From: Deltaproteobacteria bacterium
Lineage (GTDB): Bacteria; Desulfobacterota; Syntrophobacteria; BM002
Length of the DNA: 57,536 bases
Assembly (NCBI GenBank): GCA_019309045.1
Contig: JAFDGZ010000032.1
Coordinates: 1-57,536, forward strand
Reading direction: 5' to 3'
Part shown: positions 17,386 through 26,410 of the stretch, piece by piece
How positions within the stretch are numbered: the first letter of the stretch is position 1
How the letters are laid out: every line of letters begins with the position of its first letter
Translations under genes and position numbers: made by a program
Notes under the pieces: model-generated
Seen by the model: only the letters and a program-made list of their open reading frames with translations
Told to the model about the DNA's origin: nothing
The model's database searches: none

Positions 17386-17799
17386 AATACCCTCGAGCCT
17401 TGAAGAGAAACCTCCGCCTCAAAAAAACCAGTTCTAAGCCTGCTCCTGTAGACTGAGACTGGACCATCATACTCGAAAGCGAGAGACAAAGAAAGCTCCG
17501 GGAAAAAGCAAGGAGACTTGCGTCAAGTTGCTGTGCGGCGGCAATGCAGATTTGCGGTATCACTGAGCAAAAGAAAGTATTACAAAGACTCCCCATGCAA
17601 ATCAGTAGCGGCCGGGGGGTGTTTCTGGTACAATTTTATTCAACATCGAAAAGCTGGTCCTCAGGACCAGTCCGAGAGCAGGCCAGGCCATTACTCCGCC
17701 ACACCATCACTCCAGCAGATTGCCCCAGGGGGAAAAGACCACTGAAGCCCCCTCAGGGGGGGAGCCCAGAGCCGGGTTATCTGGACCGGGCGGGATTCT
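17386..17799. other. Non-coding gap between dnaE2 and mscS with two hairpins
   Basis: No gene is seen in these 414 bp. Two GC-rich hairpins lie at 17748-17760 (CCCCCT/AGGGGG) and 17654-17670 (listed separately); both would be read at the end of the minus-strand lexA-imuB-dnaE2 transcript. Short plus-strand frames here lack ribosome binding sites and protein-like composition. Confidence 0.5.
17654..17670 (-). terminator. Probable terminator after dnaE2
   Basis: Perfect 7-bp inverted repeat CTGGTCC-3 nt-GGACCAG; on the minus strand it is followed by CTTTTCG, a weak U tract. It lies about 130 nt beyond the dnaE2 stop. Confidence 0.45.
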
Positions 17800-20772
17800 T
17801 TACAATCTCCAGATCTTTTCCACGTTGAGACTTATGGCTCCTTCTTCTTCTGTGACTCGCCCTTTAAGGAGATACGCCCTGTTCATGTCGATGATTTGAC
17901 AGTAGCGTCGATAGGCTGCCGGGAAAAAAGTCGCCTCGAATATGCCTGTCTCATCCTCGAATGAGACGAACTCCATGGCCTCCCCCGCCCGTGTCAGTAT
18001 CTCCTTGCCGGTTATGGACCAGGCAGCCACGGTCACCCGGCGGCCAACATGACGACTGAGCTGCTTGGCAGGAACAACTTGCCGGCCAGAGGCGGCAATC
18101 TTTTTTTTTGCATAGCATCTCAGAGGATGTACAGACAGGATAAACCCCATGGTTTCCTGCTGGTGTCGCAACTTGGTCAGGCAGTCATAATCTGCTATTG
18201 CTGGACAACCAGACGAGGGCGTCATTCTGGGAAACAGGAGAACAGAGCCGACCGCCAGCCGCGGCTGGCGGTGGCCATAAAACCACCAGAGCATCTGTGG
18301 TCGGTTGAGGTTGCCAGCTATAGAGTCCAGGGAGCCGCTTTGCACCAGAAGGCGGCAGGCAGCCGGCTCCGGATTCACTCTCTGGCGAAAATCCACCAGG
18401 GAACAAAAGGGACCGCCCTGCTGCCGTTTCTCTCTGATTTTTTCCTGCAGCTGCCGGGAAAGCCCCTGAAGCTGCTTCAACCCTACGCGCAGGGTTCGAT
18501 TTTTGCCCACATAGTCAAGCTCGCTTTTGTTGATGTCCGGCCCACGCACCTCGAGTCCCAGGCGCCTTGCTTCAGAAATATAGGCAAAGGTTGAATAATA
18601 GCCTCCACCGTTGGATATTACTGCTGCCATGAACTCGGCCGGATAGTGCGCTTTGAGGTATGCCGACTTGAAGCTCACCAGGGCATAGCTGGCAGAGTGG
18701 GGTTTGCAGAAGCTGTAGCCTCCAAAAGACTCCATCATCTGCCATACTGCATCGATCACTCTCTGAGGAACACCACGGCGGCGGCATCCTCGATAAAATC
18801 GCTGGCGGTAATCCGGCAGCTGCTGCCGACTCTTTTTGGTCAGGGTCTTGCGCAAACAGTCAGCTTCGGCTGCATCGAAACCGGCCAACTCCATGGCCAC
18901 CCTGGAGACGTCTTCCTGGTAAACCATGATGCCGTAAGTCTCCTCGAGAACCCTGTCGAGCAGCGGATGGATACTCTTGTAGGGAATCCCTTTGAGCCGA
19001 CGTACGTACTCCAGGACGTACCGGTTGGCAGCGGGTCTGATAATGGAAGAGTGGATGACGAGATGCTGGTAGTCTCCCCGACCGGTCATCTGTTGCAGAC
19101 GCCGCATGGCCGGCGATTCAACGTAAAAGACTCCCATGGTCTCTCCTCTAGCCAGCAGCCTCTGCGTTGCCGGGTCGTCCAGAGGGTTGAGTTCAGCATA
19201 AGAGATTCTTCGACCACTGTTGGCATGAATGGCGGCAAGGGTGTCCCTTATTACTGCGAGGGACCGATTTCCCAGCAGGTCGATTTTCACCAGGCCAGCA
19301 GCTTCTGTCTGTTCTTTTTCCCACTGAATCACCCGCACCCCCTTGGGCGCCAGCTGAACCGGCACATGGGAAGAGACCTTTTCCGGAACGATGACTGTGC
19401 CGCCACAGTGCACCGAGATATGCCGTGGAATGCCTTCCAGGCGGGCAGCCAGTCTGAAGATCTCGGGCCAGGGCGGCTCCAGCCGAACCCCCTGGAACTT
19501 AGGGTGGGAGGCCAGCCGCTGTGATATTTTGCCTGGCGCGCTGAAAGAGGAGAGACGCCGGGTTACCCGGGCGATCTCGGCTGCCGGGATGCCATACACC
19601 TTGGCCACCTCCCGCACCGCGGCTCTGGCTCGAAAACCCACATGATTGGCCACCATGGCGAGGCGCTCTCTGCCATAAGTCTTTTCCACGAAATCCAGGA
19701 CTTCATCTCGTTCGTCCCAGGGGAAGTCCACATCGATGTCGGGAAGATCCCGGCGGTTCGGACTGAGAAAGCGGCCGAAGTAGAGCTGGTGTCGCACAGG
19801 ATCAACGTGAGTGATGCCAAGCAGGTAGCTCACCAGGCTGGCAGCAGCACTGCCCCGGCCGCAGGTGATTGGGGCCCGGCGGACAATGTCGGCTACTATC
19901 AGGAAATAGTCAGTAAATCCTTTGTCCCTGATCAGAGCAAGCTCCTCCTGCAGGCGCTCCTTTACCGCAGGATTCATGGCGCCATACCGCTGTTCCACCC
20001 CCTGGAGACATTTACGCTGCAGCAATTCGAAGTGGTCATGTTGTTGATCCCGGTAATGGGGAAAGATTCGCTGGGCAAATTGCCAATCTGTGTGGCAGTG
20101 TTGCGCCAGCCGCGCTGCCCCTGCCATTGCCTCTGGACAATGGGGAAAGTGGCAGGCCATATCCTTCTCTCCCTTCAACCATTGCTCAGGGCTGGCAACT
20201 TCTCCCGGGGGCAAGTTGGCAAGCGTGGTATTGAGATCAATGGCGCGCAACAGGCAATGGAGCTCGTAGTCGTTTGCGTCAGCAAAATAGACCCGATTTG
20301 TGGCCACCAGCGGCAGGTCATGCTCCCGGGCAAAACGCAAAGGCATCTCCCCTTTCTGCCCCGGGCATATCTCCACATGGAGCTCGGCCTTGCCTTCCAG
20401 GACGGAAAGTAATTCCAGGTCTGCACTCAGCACGGCCACGCCCGGCAATCCAGTAGCCAGAGCAGCTCTGAGTGAGAAGGCATCCTCCAGGTGACAGCGG
20501 CTTACCAGCTCACTCAGGCAGGGATAACTCTCCGGGGTTTTCGCCAGCAGCAGGGCCTGTCCATCCCGGGCTGTCAGCTCTACTCCCACAACAGGGGCAA
20601 TGCCTTCTCTCCTCGCTGCTTCGAGGAAAAAAGGCAAGCCGTAGAAACCATTGGTGTCGGTGAGGGCCAGATGGCTTATGCCCCGGTCACGGGCTGCTGC
20701 CACCAGGGCGTCCACGTGGCTCGCGCCATGCATAAAGGAATAACAGGAATGCACGTGTAGATGGCTGAACAT
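17800..20772 (-). CDS. dnaE2: Error-prone DNA polymerase III alpha-like subunit DnaE2 (ImuC)
   Basis: A 990-residue C-family polymerase. The N-terminal PHP domain starts FSHLHVHSCYSFMHGASH; the palm has GRGSAAASLVSYLLG and the catalytic DLPDIDVDFPWDERD (about residues 330-355); tandem HhH and OB-fold regions follow (VTVAAWSITGKEIL near 890). It is shorter than replicative DnaE1 and lacks its tau-binding C-terminus, as DnaE2/ImuC proteins do. It is 22 bp downstream of imuB and in the same operon as lexA. Known role in the family: translesion synthesis and SOS-induced mutagenesis. A second DnaE1 must exist elsewhere for replication. Confidence 0.9.
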   Translation of the reverse strand: MFSHLHVHSCYSFMHGASHVDALVAAARDRGISHLALTDTNGFYGLPFFLEAARREGIAPVVGVELTARDGQALLLAKTPESYPCLSELVSRCHLEDAFSLRAALATGLPGVAVLSADLELLSVLEGKAELHVEICPGQKGEMPLRFAREHDLPLVATNRVYFADANDYELHCLLRAIDLNTTLANLPPGEVASPEQWLKGEKDMACHFPHCPEAMAGAARLAQHCHTDWQFAQRIFPHYRDQQHDHFELLQRKCLQGVEQRYGAMNPAVKERLQEELALIRDKGFTDYFLIVADIVRRAPITCGRGSAAASLVSYLLGITHVDPVRHQLYFGRFLSPNRRDLPDIDVDFPWDERDEVLDFVEKTYGRERLAMVANHVGFRARAAVREVAKVYGIPAAEIARVTRRLSSFSAPGKISQRLASHPKFQGVRLEPPWPEIFRLAARLEGIPRHISVHCGGTVIVPEKVSSHVPVQLAPKGVRVIQWEKEQTEAAGLVKIDLLGNRSLAVIRDTLAAIHANSGRRISYAELNPLDDPATQRLLARGETMGVFYVESPAMRRLQQMTGRGDYQHLVIHSSIIRPAANRYVLEYVRRLKGIPYKSIHPLLDRVLEETYGIMVYQEDVSRVAMELAGFDAAEADCLRKTLTKKSRQQLPDYRQRFYRGCRRRGVPQRVIDAVWQMMESFGGYSFCKPHSASYALVSFKSAYLKAHYPAEFMAAVISNGGGYYSTFAYISEARRLGLEVRGPDINKSELDYVGKNRTLRVGLKQLQGLSRQLQEKIREKRQQGGPFCSLVDFRQRVNPEPAACRLLVQSGSLDSIAGNLNRPQMLWWFYGHRQPRLAVGSVLLFPRMTPSSGCPAIADYDCLTKLRHQQETMGFILSVHPLRCYAKKKIAASGRQVVPAKQLSRHVGRRVTVAAWSITGKEILTRAGEAMEFVSFEDETGIFEATFFPAAYRRYCQIIDMNRAYLLKGRVTEEEGAISLNVEKIWRL

Positions 20773-20794
20773 GGCTGCAAAGAGGAATTATTAG

Positions 20795-22003
20795 CTACCT
20801 TTGAAGCGGCAAGCCGGCGCCGCCAACCTTGCCGTAATAGATTGCCCCGGCACCATAACGTTGGCGGATATGATCCAGGGCTCTGACAAGCTGCTCTTCT
20901 CTCCGACAACAATGGTCATCCCAGGAAAACAACGAAAGTTGACCAATGGGATGGTGCAGCTGAGTAGCAGTCAACACCAGCCCTCGGACACGCACACGAC
21001 GTTGTCCAGCCCGGGCAAAAAGTCGAGAGGCAGTCTGGAAAAGGACGCTGTCCAGGAAAAACTCACTGCCGGCAGCTGCACATGTACTCCAGGCTCGAGT
21101 CTGCACCCCGTCGGCATAGATTACAGTGAGATCCAGGGCTCCCGGACATCGGTTGCCGGCTCGCAGCTGCCGGCCCAGCTCTTCCACCAGGCCGTAGAGG
21201 TGTCCGAGCAGTCTGGAGCGCCGATTTTCATCTTCTCTGAGCTGCATCCTCTTCCGAAGCAGAGGAGCCGCTTCCGGGACTGTTACCGGAGAAAAATCCT
21301 CTCCCAGAGCCATCCGCCGCAACCGCTGGCCTGTCCTGCCGAAAACCGTCTCGAGAAGCCCCGACGGTGCTGCTGCCAGATCCCCGATTACAGAGAGATT
21401 GAGATCCGCCAGCAGTCTTTTGGCTGTGACGTCTCCCACCCCGGGAAGCGCCTGCACTCCAAGAGGCGCTAAAAAAGCAGCTTCTCCTCCGGGAAACACA
21501 TCATATAGCTCCTGCACCCGAATCACCCGGGCCGCTACTTTGCTCACCAGCTTATTGCTGGCCAGACCAACCGCGCTGTCCAGCTGCATCTTCTGCAACA
21601 GCAATTTCTGCATTCGGTCCGCCACCTCGAGAGTAGCTCCCCACAACCGGCGAGTCCCAGTGACATCCACAAAAAAGTGCCCCCAGCCAGCCGATTCCAC
21701 CAGGGGTGAAAAAGTGGCAAGAGCCTGCCACACCTCCCTCTGGACCTGACGGTAAAAGGAAAAATCCGGCGGCAGGATGGTGAGCCGCCGACAATGCTGC
21801 CGCGCTCGGGACACTACCATGCCCGGCTTGATGCCTTCCTGCGCAGCTGCAGCGGAAGCTGCCAGAACTGGGGTTCGCCCCTGCCCAGGAGCGATGACCA
21901 GGGGCCGCTGCTTCAATTCCGGCCGCCGCTGCTGCTCCAGAGCAATACAAAAGTTGCGAATATCGAGATGAAGAATATTGCGTAACATTTCCGCATTCCG
22001 CAT
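20795..22003 (-). CDS. imuB: ImuB-like Y-family polymerase homologue lacking the catalytic Asp-Glu pair
   Basis: A 402-residue Y-family protein with palm/fingers, HhH (LGVQALPGVGDVTAKRLL, about 180-197) and little-finger regions. The first metal Asp is present (HLDIRNF, residue 14), but the DinB motif SxDEAYxDVT is replaced by GWGHFFVDVT (106-115): the catalytic Asp and Glu are Gly108 and His109. This is the hallmark of ImuB pseudo-polymerases. Near the C-terminus QLSLF is a consensus beta-clamp-binding motif, the other ImuB feature. Its ATG overlaps the lexA stop as TAATG. Predicted role: scaffold recruiting DnaE2 to the clamp. Confidence 0.85.
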   Translation of the reverse strand: MRNAEMLRNILHLDIRNFCIALEQQRRPELKQRPLVIAPGQGRTPVLAASAAAAQEGIKPGMVVSRARQHCRRLTILPPDFSFYRQVQREVWQALATFSPLVESAGWGHFFVDVTGTRRLWGATLEVADRMQKLLLQKMQLDSAVGLASNKLVSKVAARVIRVQELYDVFPGGEAAFLAPLGVQALPGVGDVTAKRLLADLNLSVIGDLAAAPSGLLETVFGRTGQRLRRMALGEDFSPVTVPEAAPLLRKRMQLREDENRRSRLLGHLYGLVEELGRQLRAGNRCPGALDLTVIYADGVQTRAWSTCAAAGSEFFLDSVLFQTASRLFARAGQRRVRVRGLVLTATQLHHPIGQLSLFSWDDHCCRREEQLVRALDHIRQRYGAGAIYYGKVGGAGLPLQR

Positions 22004-22605
22004 TATCTTTTATAGTGCCTCATCAAGCCAATCACCACCCCGATGATCTCCACCTGAGCAGCTGCCACTTTCAAGGACTGCATCTGCTCATTCGCTGGTC
22101 GGAGCTCCACCTGGTCTCCCTGCTGGTAAAACTTCTTTACCGTTGCTTCACCGTTGATCTGCGCCACTACAGTCTGCCCATTTTCCGCATGATTCTGTTT
22201 GCGGATTATGAGCACATCGCCATGGCGAATGCCTTCGTCCACCATGGAGTCTCCCTCTACCTGAAGGGCAAAATTATTGCCGCCGGCAAGCAAACTCTCG
22301 GGAACTTCGACGGTTTCGGGCACTTCAATCATCTCGAGGGGAACGCCGGCAGCCACCCGGCCAAGGAAGGGTACAGTCGCTGCAGTGGTGCGCAGGGGAC
22401 GCAGCTGCAAGGCCCGTTTCTGATTATCCCAGGGGCTTTCGAGGTATCCTTTGCGTTCGAGCTGCTTGAGGTGCTTTACCACCGAATTGAGGGAGCGAAA
22501 ACCAAAATGATCCCTGATCTCCGTATATGAGGGCGGACAACCCCTGCGGCGAATATATCCCTCCAGATAGCGGTAGACACTCTTCTGTTTTTCTGTCAAT
22601 TGCAA
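22003..22605 (-). CDS. lexA: LexA SOS repressor/autoprotease
   Basis: About 200 residues. A winged-helix DNA-binding domain (PPSYTEIRDHFGFRSLNSVVKHLKQLERKGYL) is followed by the autocleavage site Ala-Gly in GRVAAGVPLE, the catalytic Ser in VEGDSMVDEGI and Lys in EATVKKFYQ, all as in LexA. The TTG start at 22605 is chosen because GGGAGG lies 6 nt upstream; the GTG at 22626 has none. It is the first gene of lexA-imuB-dnaE2, implying autoregulated, DNA-damage-inducible expression. A classical E. coli, Gram-positive, Geobacter or LexA2-type SOS box was not found upstream. Confidence 0.93.
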   Translation of the reverse strand: MQLTEKQKSVYRYLEGYIRRRGCPPSYTEIRDHFGFRSLNSVVKHLKQLERKGYLESPWDNQKRALQLRPLRTTAATVPFLGRVAAGVPLEMIEVPETVEVPESLLAGGNNFALQVEGDSMVDEGIRHGDVLIIRKQNHAENGQTVVAQINGEATVKKFYQQGDQVELRPANEQMQSLKVAAAQVEIIGVVIGLMRHYKR

Positions 22606-22688
22606 GGCAATCCTCCCGGAATTCACTACAGACTAGTTGAATCAGCTTGCAGCCACGGTGTACGGACGAAGATGTCAGTCGTTTATTC

Positions 22689-22709
22689 ATCGCAGCGAGA
22701 CGCTGCGAT
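22689..22709. promoter_or_regulatory. Perfect inverted repeat upstream of lexA (candidate operator)
   Basis: ATCGCAGCG-AGA-CGCTGCGAT: nine-base arms with a 3-nt centre, 84-104 bp upstream of the lexA TTG start. It is the most symmetric element in the lexA upstream region and could be an unusual LexA operator, another regulator's site, or simply a hairpin. It does not match published LexA box types known to me. Confidence 0.35.
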
Positions 22710-22854
22710 AGGCAGGTATCAGCGGCCAGCACCGCCAAACCCGCAACAATGGATATACAAATTATAAGGTGAAAGAAAGGTGAAAGTCAAGAGAGAAAAA
22801 TATCGAGGCCATCGAAAAAAGCACAAGGTATAAGATAATGGCAAAGCGAAATGG

Positions 22855-22889
22855 TAAAAAAGTGAAAAGCCGTAATTGGCAGCTACGGC
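22855..22889 (-). terminator. Intrinsic terminator after the aldehyde oxidoreductase gene
   Basis: Read on the minus strand: GCCGTA, 9-nt loop, TACGGC (22869-22889), then TTTTCACTTTTTT. A 6-bp stem with a long T-rich tail about 140 nt beyond the stop codon at 23031 fits a rho-independent terminator, separating this unit from lexA. Confidence 0.65.
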
Positions 22890-23030
22890 CTGCGACCAGT
22901 TCAGTCGACACCCGCCCCACAGTGGAAGGCAACTCGCAACTCGCGGTCCCCGGTCTATTTTATTGGATCGCGGCTAGAGAACCGCTTCTACCAGGTCGTT
23001 CGCGACAAGCAATAACCGGCAAACCCGTTT

Positions 23031-24899
23031 TCAGTTAACCCCTACTGCTCCTCCTTCCTTTTCGAGCCCGAGCTCCTGCAGCTTTTCTCTAGTAGGAATA
23101 CCCTGGCCGTTCCAGCCCCGGTGTTTGTAGTAGTCCTCACGCAATTGCTCCATAGCTGGCAGCCGCGTCTCCCAGCCTTCCGCCTGCTTCGGCAGCTCGA
23201 GAATCCGTCGAGATATGTTGTCTGCTGTGCTCGGCTCGAGGCCGCACCCCAGGTTGAAAAGCCGCTTGAGATTAAAAATCCTCTCTCCTGTCAGCATAAA
23301 GGTAGCCAATGTCATGGTCTCTCCAACGATCTTTTCATACCAGTCCAACATGTGGGTGAGGTTCAGGCCGCCGAAAAGCATGAATTTGCAGACTTTGAGT
23401 GAATCGAGCATCCCCATGACATTCTGACCGGTGGCAGCAAGTTTGCCCTTGTCTGTAGGATCGAGGCGGTCCGGAAGCTCGGCGAGGCCAATCTCCGGCA
23501 AAGTGAGGGCCCTCTCAAATGCATGCGACAGGCTGGCCAGATGGCAGGCGCCCCTTGCTGAGGTGGCATAGGACAGGGCCAGACTGCCATAAGCGCGAGG
23601 ATCGTGCATGGGAAGCTCCAGGCCATTGCCGTGCACCGCAAATTCCTCAGCCTCGCCGCCGATGATTGCTGCAGCCTGCCGAACTCCTTTGGCGAGTATC
23701 TCGCCGAGGCCGCGATTCTCACAAATCATTTCGAGCACAGCCACCATGGCCCTGCCATTACCCCAGGTGAGCTCCAACCCGCCGGTGTCTTTCGAACTGA
23801 TGAGTCCTCTTTCGAATGCTTCCATGGCAAAGGCCACCAGGGCACCTGCAGAAATTGTGTCAACACCATAGCGGTTGCAGAGATCGTTCCCAGCAATCAC
23901 TGCCTCGAGGTCGCTCACCAGGCAAAGGGATCCCAGGGAAGCGAGGGTTTCGTATTCAGGGCCCGCTCCTTCGATGTCACCGTAGGTGCTGCTGTGGAGC
24001 CGAACCTCGCGGCCGCAGCGCACCACGCAGCCCTCACAGCCGTAGGTGCCCGTGCCAAAACGTTCGGCCATGGCAGCGCCGTTGATTTGCAAGGCCTCTT
24101 GTTCCCAGCGCTGCGATCCCTTCCAATTCTGCAAGGGCAGTGAGCCCAATCTTTCAAAAGAAGACACATTGCCTGCTGTGCCAAACTTCGTCATGCCGGC
24201 CAGATTCTTCTTGATGCCGGAAGCCAACTGCTGCAAAGAGCGAAGCAGTCCTTTCCTGTCAGCCAGCTCAGTTTCTTGCTTGCCATATACAGTAATTGCT
24301 TTGAGCTTTTTTGCTCCCATCACTGCCCCGAGGCCGCAGCGCCCCGCTGCTCGCGCCGCTCGGCCATCATTCAAGATTGCTGCCAGGCGCACCAGTTTTT
24401 CCCCGGCCGGTCCTATGCAGGCTGATACCGCTCTGTCAGTGGTCTCAGCTCGCAGAGCCTCATCAGTGGCAAAGGTGTCTTTGCCCCACACATGAGCCGC
24501 ATCCCTGATTTCCACCCTGCCGTCATAAACCCAGAGATACACCGGCCTATCCGACTCCCCCACAATGACCATGCCGTCAAAGCCTGCCCGCTTCAGTGAC
24601 GCCCCCCAGGTACCGCCGGCATCTGACTCGGCAAAAATGCCTGTAAGCGGCGAGCGGGCCACAACTGCATGTCTCCCAGAAGTCAAGGCAGGAGTGTTGG
24701 CGAAAGGTCCTGTCATAAAAATCAGGGGATTTCCACCAGCCAGTGGCTGCACCCTGTATGCCTTCTCATCCCACAGCATCTTTGCTGCCAGACCGCTGCC
24801 GCCAATAAATTCTCTGAGGGTCTCCTCTGCTGGCTGCACAACTTTCACAGAGGGAGCGCCAAGGTCGACATAGGCAATCTTGTGCATGTAGCCCTTCAT
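23031..24899 (-). CDS. aor: Aldehyde:ferredoxin oxidoreductase, tungsten-pterin family
   Basis: A 622-residue AOR-family enzyme oxidising aldehydes to carboxylates with ferredoxin as electron acceptor. The start MKGYMHKIAYVDL at 24899 has an excellent AAGGAGG site; upstream in-frame codons would run into the neighbouring gene. Motifs: the N-terminal LREFIGGSGLAAKMLWDE, pterin-binding region, and 4Fe-4S ligands CEGCVVRC (about residues 290-297) with the fourth Cys in LFNLGCG near the C-terminus. Requires tungsto-bispyranopterin. It is preceded by an HTH protein 58 bp upstream. Substrate specificity cannot be predicted. Confidence 0.92.
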   Translation of the reverse strand: MKGYMHKIAYVDLGAPSVKVVQPAEETLREFIGGSGLAAKMLWDEKAYRVQPLAGGNPLIFMTGPFANTPALTSGRHAVVARSPLTGIFAESDAGGTWGASLKRAGFDGMVIVGESDRPVYLWVYDGRVEIRDAAHVWGKDTFATDEALRAETTDRAVSACIGPAGEKLVRLAAILNDGRAARAAGRCGLGAVMGAKKLKAITVYGKQETELADRKGLLRSLQQLASGIKKNLAGMTKFGTAGNVSSFERLGSLPLQNWKGSQRWEQEALQINGAAMAERFGTGTYGCEGCVVRCGREVRLHSSTYGDIEGAGPEYETLASLGSLCLVSDLEAVIAGNDLCNRYGVDTISAGALVAFAMEAFERGLISSKDTGGLELTWGNGRAMVAVLEMICENRGLGEILAKGVRQAAAIIGGEAEEFAVHGNGLELPMHDPRAYGSLALSYATSARGACHLASLSHAFERALTLPEIGLAELPDRLDPTDKGKLAATGQNVMGMLDSLKVCKFMLFGGLNLTHMLDWYEKIVGETMTLATFMLTGERIFNLKRLFNLGCGLEPSTADNISRRILELPKQAEGWETRLPAMEQLREDYYKHRGWNGQGIPTREKLQELGLEKEGGAVGVN

Positions 24900-24957
24900 G
24901 CAAAACCTCCTTTTCTTTGACCTCAAAAGGATGTGACAAGAAATGGCAGATGGCGTA

Positions 24958-25503
24958 TCAGTGTTTGCCCTTGAAACGGAGAGACAGTTGATTGGGAGGA
25001 ACGCTGCTCGACTCCAGTGGCGCAGCAGGCGCTGGTTTGAGGCCAGCATGCCTCAGGATGCGACTCACCATTCTGCCATCCACCTGGATCGGACAACGCT
25101 GCGAAACCCGGCGAGCAATTTCACTATCGCTGATGCCCGGTTCGTTCACATACTCTTTGATAACCTCCATTTTGCTCAAATGATCCACCTTCCAGGGCCC
25201 TTTGGGGCCGGGTTTGTCATCCATCACAGCGCGCAAGCCTCGTTCCTGACTGCGGATGAGATATCTCTCCAGGGTTTCGCGGTCAAGGCCAAAGCCAGCA
25301 CAAAGTTCTCTGAAGCTGGCCACACCGATGCGAGCAAGTTGAATGACCACCGCTTTGCGAAACTCGCGATCATTTTCTGCATAGACCGCGTACAGGTCTC
25401 CATCCTTGTAAACTTTTACCTGGCCATCTTCCTTGCGGATTACCAGCCGGGAATTGATGCGGCGTTCATTGTTGTCCAGTTCCAGTTTGAAAAACCTGTA
25501 CAT
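24958..25503 (-). CDS. Helix-turn-helix domain protein, putative regulator
   Basis: About 181 residues. After an N-terminal beta-rich part (RFFKLELDNNERRINSRLV), two homeodomain-like HTH segments can be seen: AVVIQLARIGVASFRELCAGFGLDRETLERYL (about 75-105) and EPGISDSEIARRVSQRCPIQVDGRMVSRIL (about 140-168). This tandem arrangement resembles N-terminal DNA-binding parts of transposases or HTH regulators, but no DDE core follows. AGGTGA precedes the ATG at 25503; an ATG 16 codons earlier lacks a site. It is directly upstream of aor and may regulate it. Confidence 0.7.
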   Translation of the reverse strand: MYRFFKLELDNNERRINSRLVIRKEDGQVKVYKDGDLYAVYAENDREFRKAVVIQLARIGVASFRELCAGFGLDRETLERYLIRSQERGLRAVMDDKPGPKGPWKVDHLSKMEVIKEYVNEPGISDSEIARRVSQRCPIQVDGRMVSRILRHAGLKPAPAAPLESSSVPPNQLSLRFKGKH

Positions 25504-25554
25504 TTCTTCACCTGTTTTCGAGGAGGCCACAACGACCATATAGCGAAACAAGTG

Positions 25555-25899
25555 TTATTCTCGTGGAAAAAGTGAAATAACCTTCCCCTTCTCTTTGGGC
25601 GCCTCTGGTTGTCCCTTTCTCTCGGCAGTTCCCTTTTCCCCCTCTTCAGGAACCATTACTTGCTGGTTGGGAGATACCACCTTCTCGAGCACCACCTTTT
25701 TGCCGCCCATGGTAAAGGCCGTGCCGTCAATATATTCCTGCCGCAGGATCCAGGTGATCTGTATGAGCGGCACCTGCAATACCAGCAGTCCAACCTGAAA
25801 CCACTGTGGCTTCACGTCCGGCTCTATGCTTTCGATCCTGGCAAAGAACGTTGGTTTGTCCTCCACATGAACCAGGACCACATCTCCTTCTTGAGCCAT
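25555..25899 (-). CDS. Unknown small protein with beta-rich N-terminus
   Basis: A 114-residue soluble protein: GDVVLVHVEDKPTFFARIESIEPDVKPQWFQV suggests a small barrel, and WILRQEYIDGTAFTMGGKKVVLEKV follows; the C-terminal 35 residues are charged and disordered (EGEKGTAERKGQPEAP) and end in VISLFPRE. I recognise no named family. It is 52 bp upstream of the HTH gene on the same strand. Confidence 0.65.
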   Translation of the reverse strand: MAQEGDVVLVHVEDKPTFFARIESIEPDVKPQWFQVGLLVLQVPLIQITWILRQEYIDGTAFTMGGKKVVLEKVVSPNQQVMVPEEGEKGTAERKGQPEAPKEKGKVISLFPRE

Positions 25900-26314
25900 G
25901 TATTGCTCCCTATGAAAGGATATTTTCAGGTCAACACCGGCAGCCCTGTGGGGGCAACCGTGGTAAGCAACTGCAACTCGAACTGAAAGGGACTTAGCCC
26001 GGGCACTTCATGAATCGCTCCAGGGGGTGATTGCAAAAGTGAATGTTCTATAAAAGGCAGTCCTTCTCATGCTCCTGCAGAGCCAATTCAACCGAGGCCT
26101 GAACTGGAAGAAGCAGGCGCCTCTTCAGGGCTCGGACAGGCGCGCGCTCCTGATCTCAAGTCTAGCTGCGAAACTTCTCTGGTAAGCAAGTGTTTATGTA
26201 AAGGTGGATTCAATATAACACGAAGGAAGATGGCCAAGCAAGCCCACCACCAGTTCAAGCAGACATGCTGGCACCCTGGCATGCGACAAAAAATTATCAA
26301 GGGAAAAGTTTTGC

Positions 26315-26344
26315 TTGACAAAACCACATTCCTTTCATTATCTA
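26315..26344 (+). promoter_or_regulatory. Possible promoter for the nuclease-like gene and hpt
   Basis: TTGACA (26315-26320), 18-bp spacer and TATCTA (26339-26344). The -35 box is perfect and the -10 weak. The rest of the 510-bp divergent gap (25900-26410) shows nothing else that I recognise. Confidence 0.4.
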
Positions 26345-26410
26345 AAAATAGAAAAATATCGTGCAGATATCATATTGACTTCCCGAAACCTTCATGTCTG
26401 GAGATGTTCC

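Noticed and set aside
22838-23038. 66-residue plus-strand frame starting MAKRNGKK in the lexA-aor gap
   Set aside because: It overlaps the intrinsic terminator at 22855-22889, has no good ribosome binding site and its composition after residue 15 is not protein-like.
24900-25049. Fifty-residue N-terminal extension of the aldehyde oxidoreductase
   Set aside because: It overlaps the neighbouring HTH gene and has no ribosome binding site, whereas 24899 has AAGGAGG.
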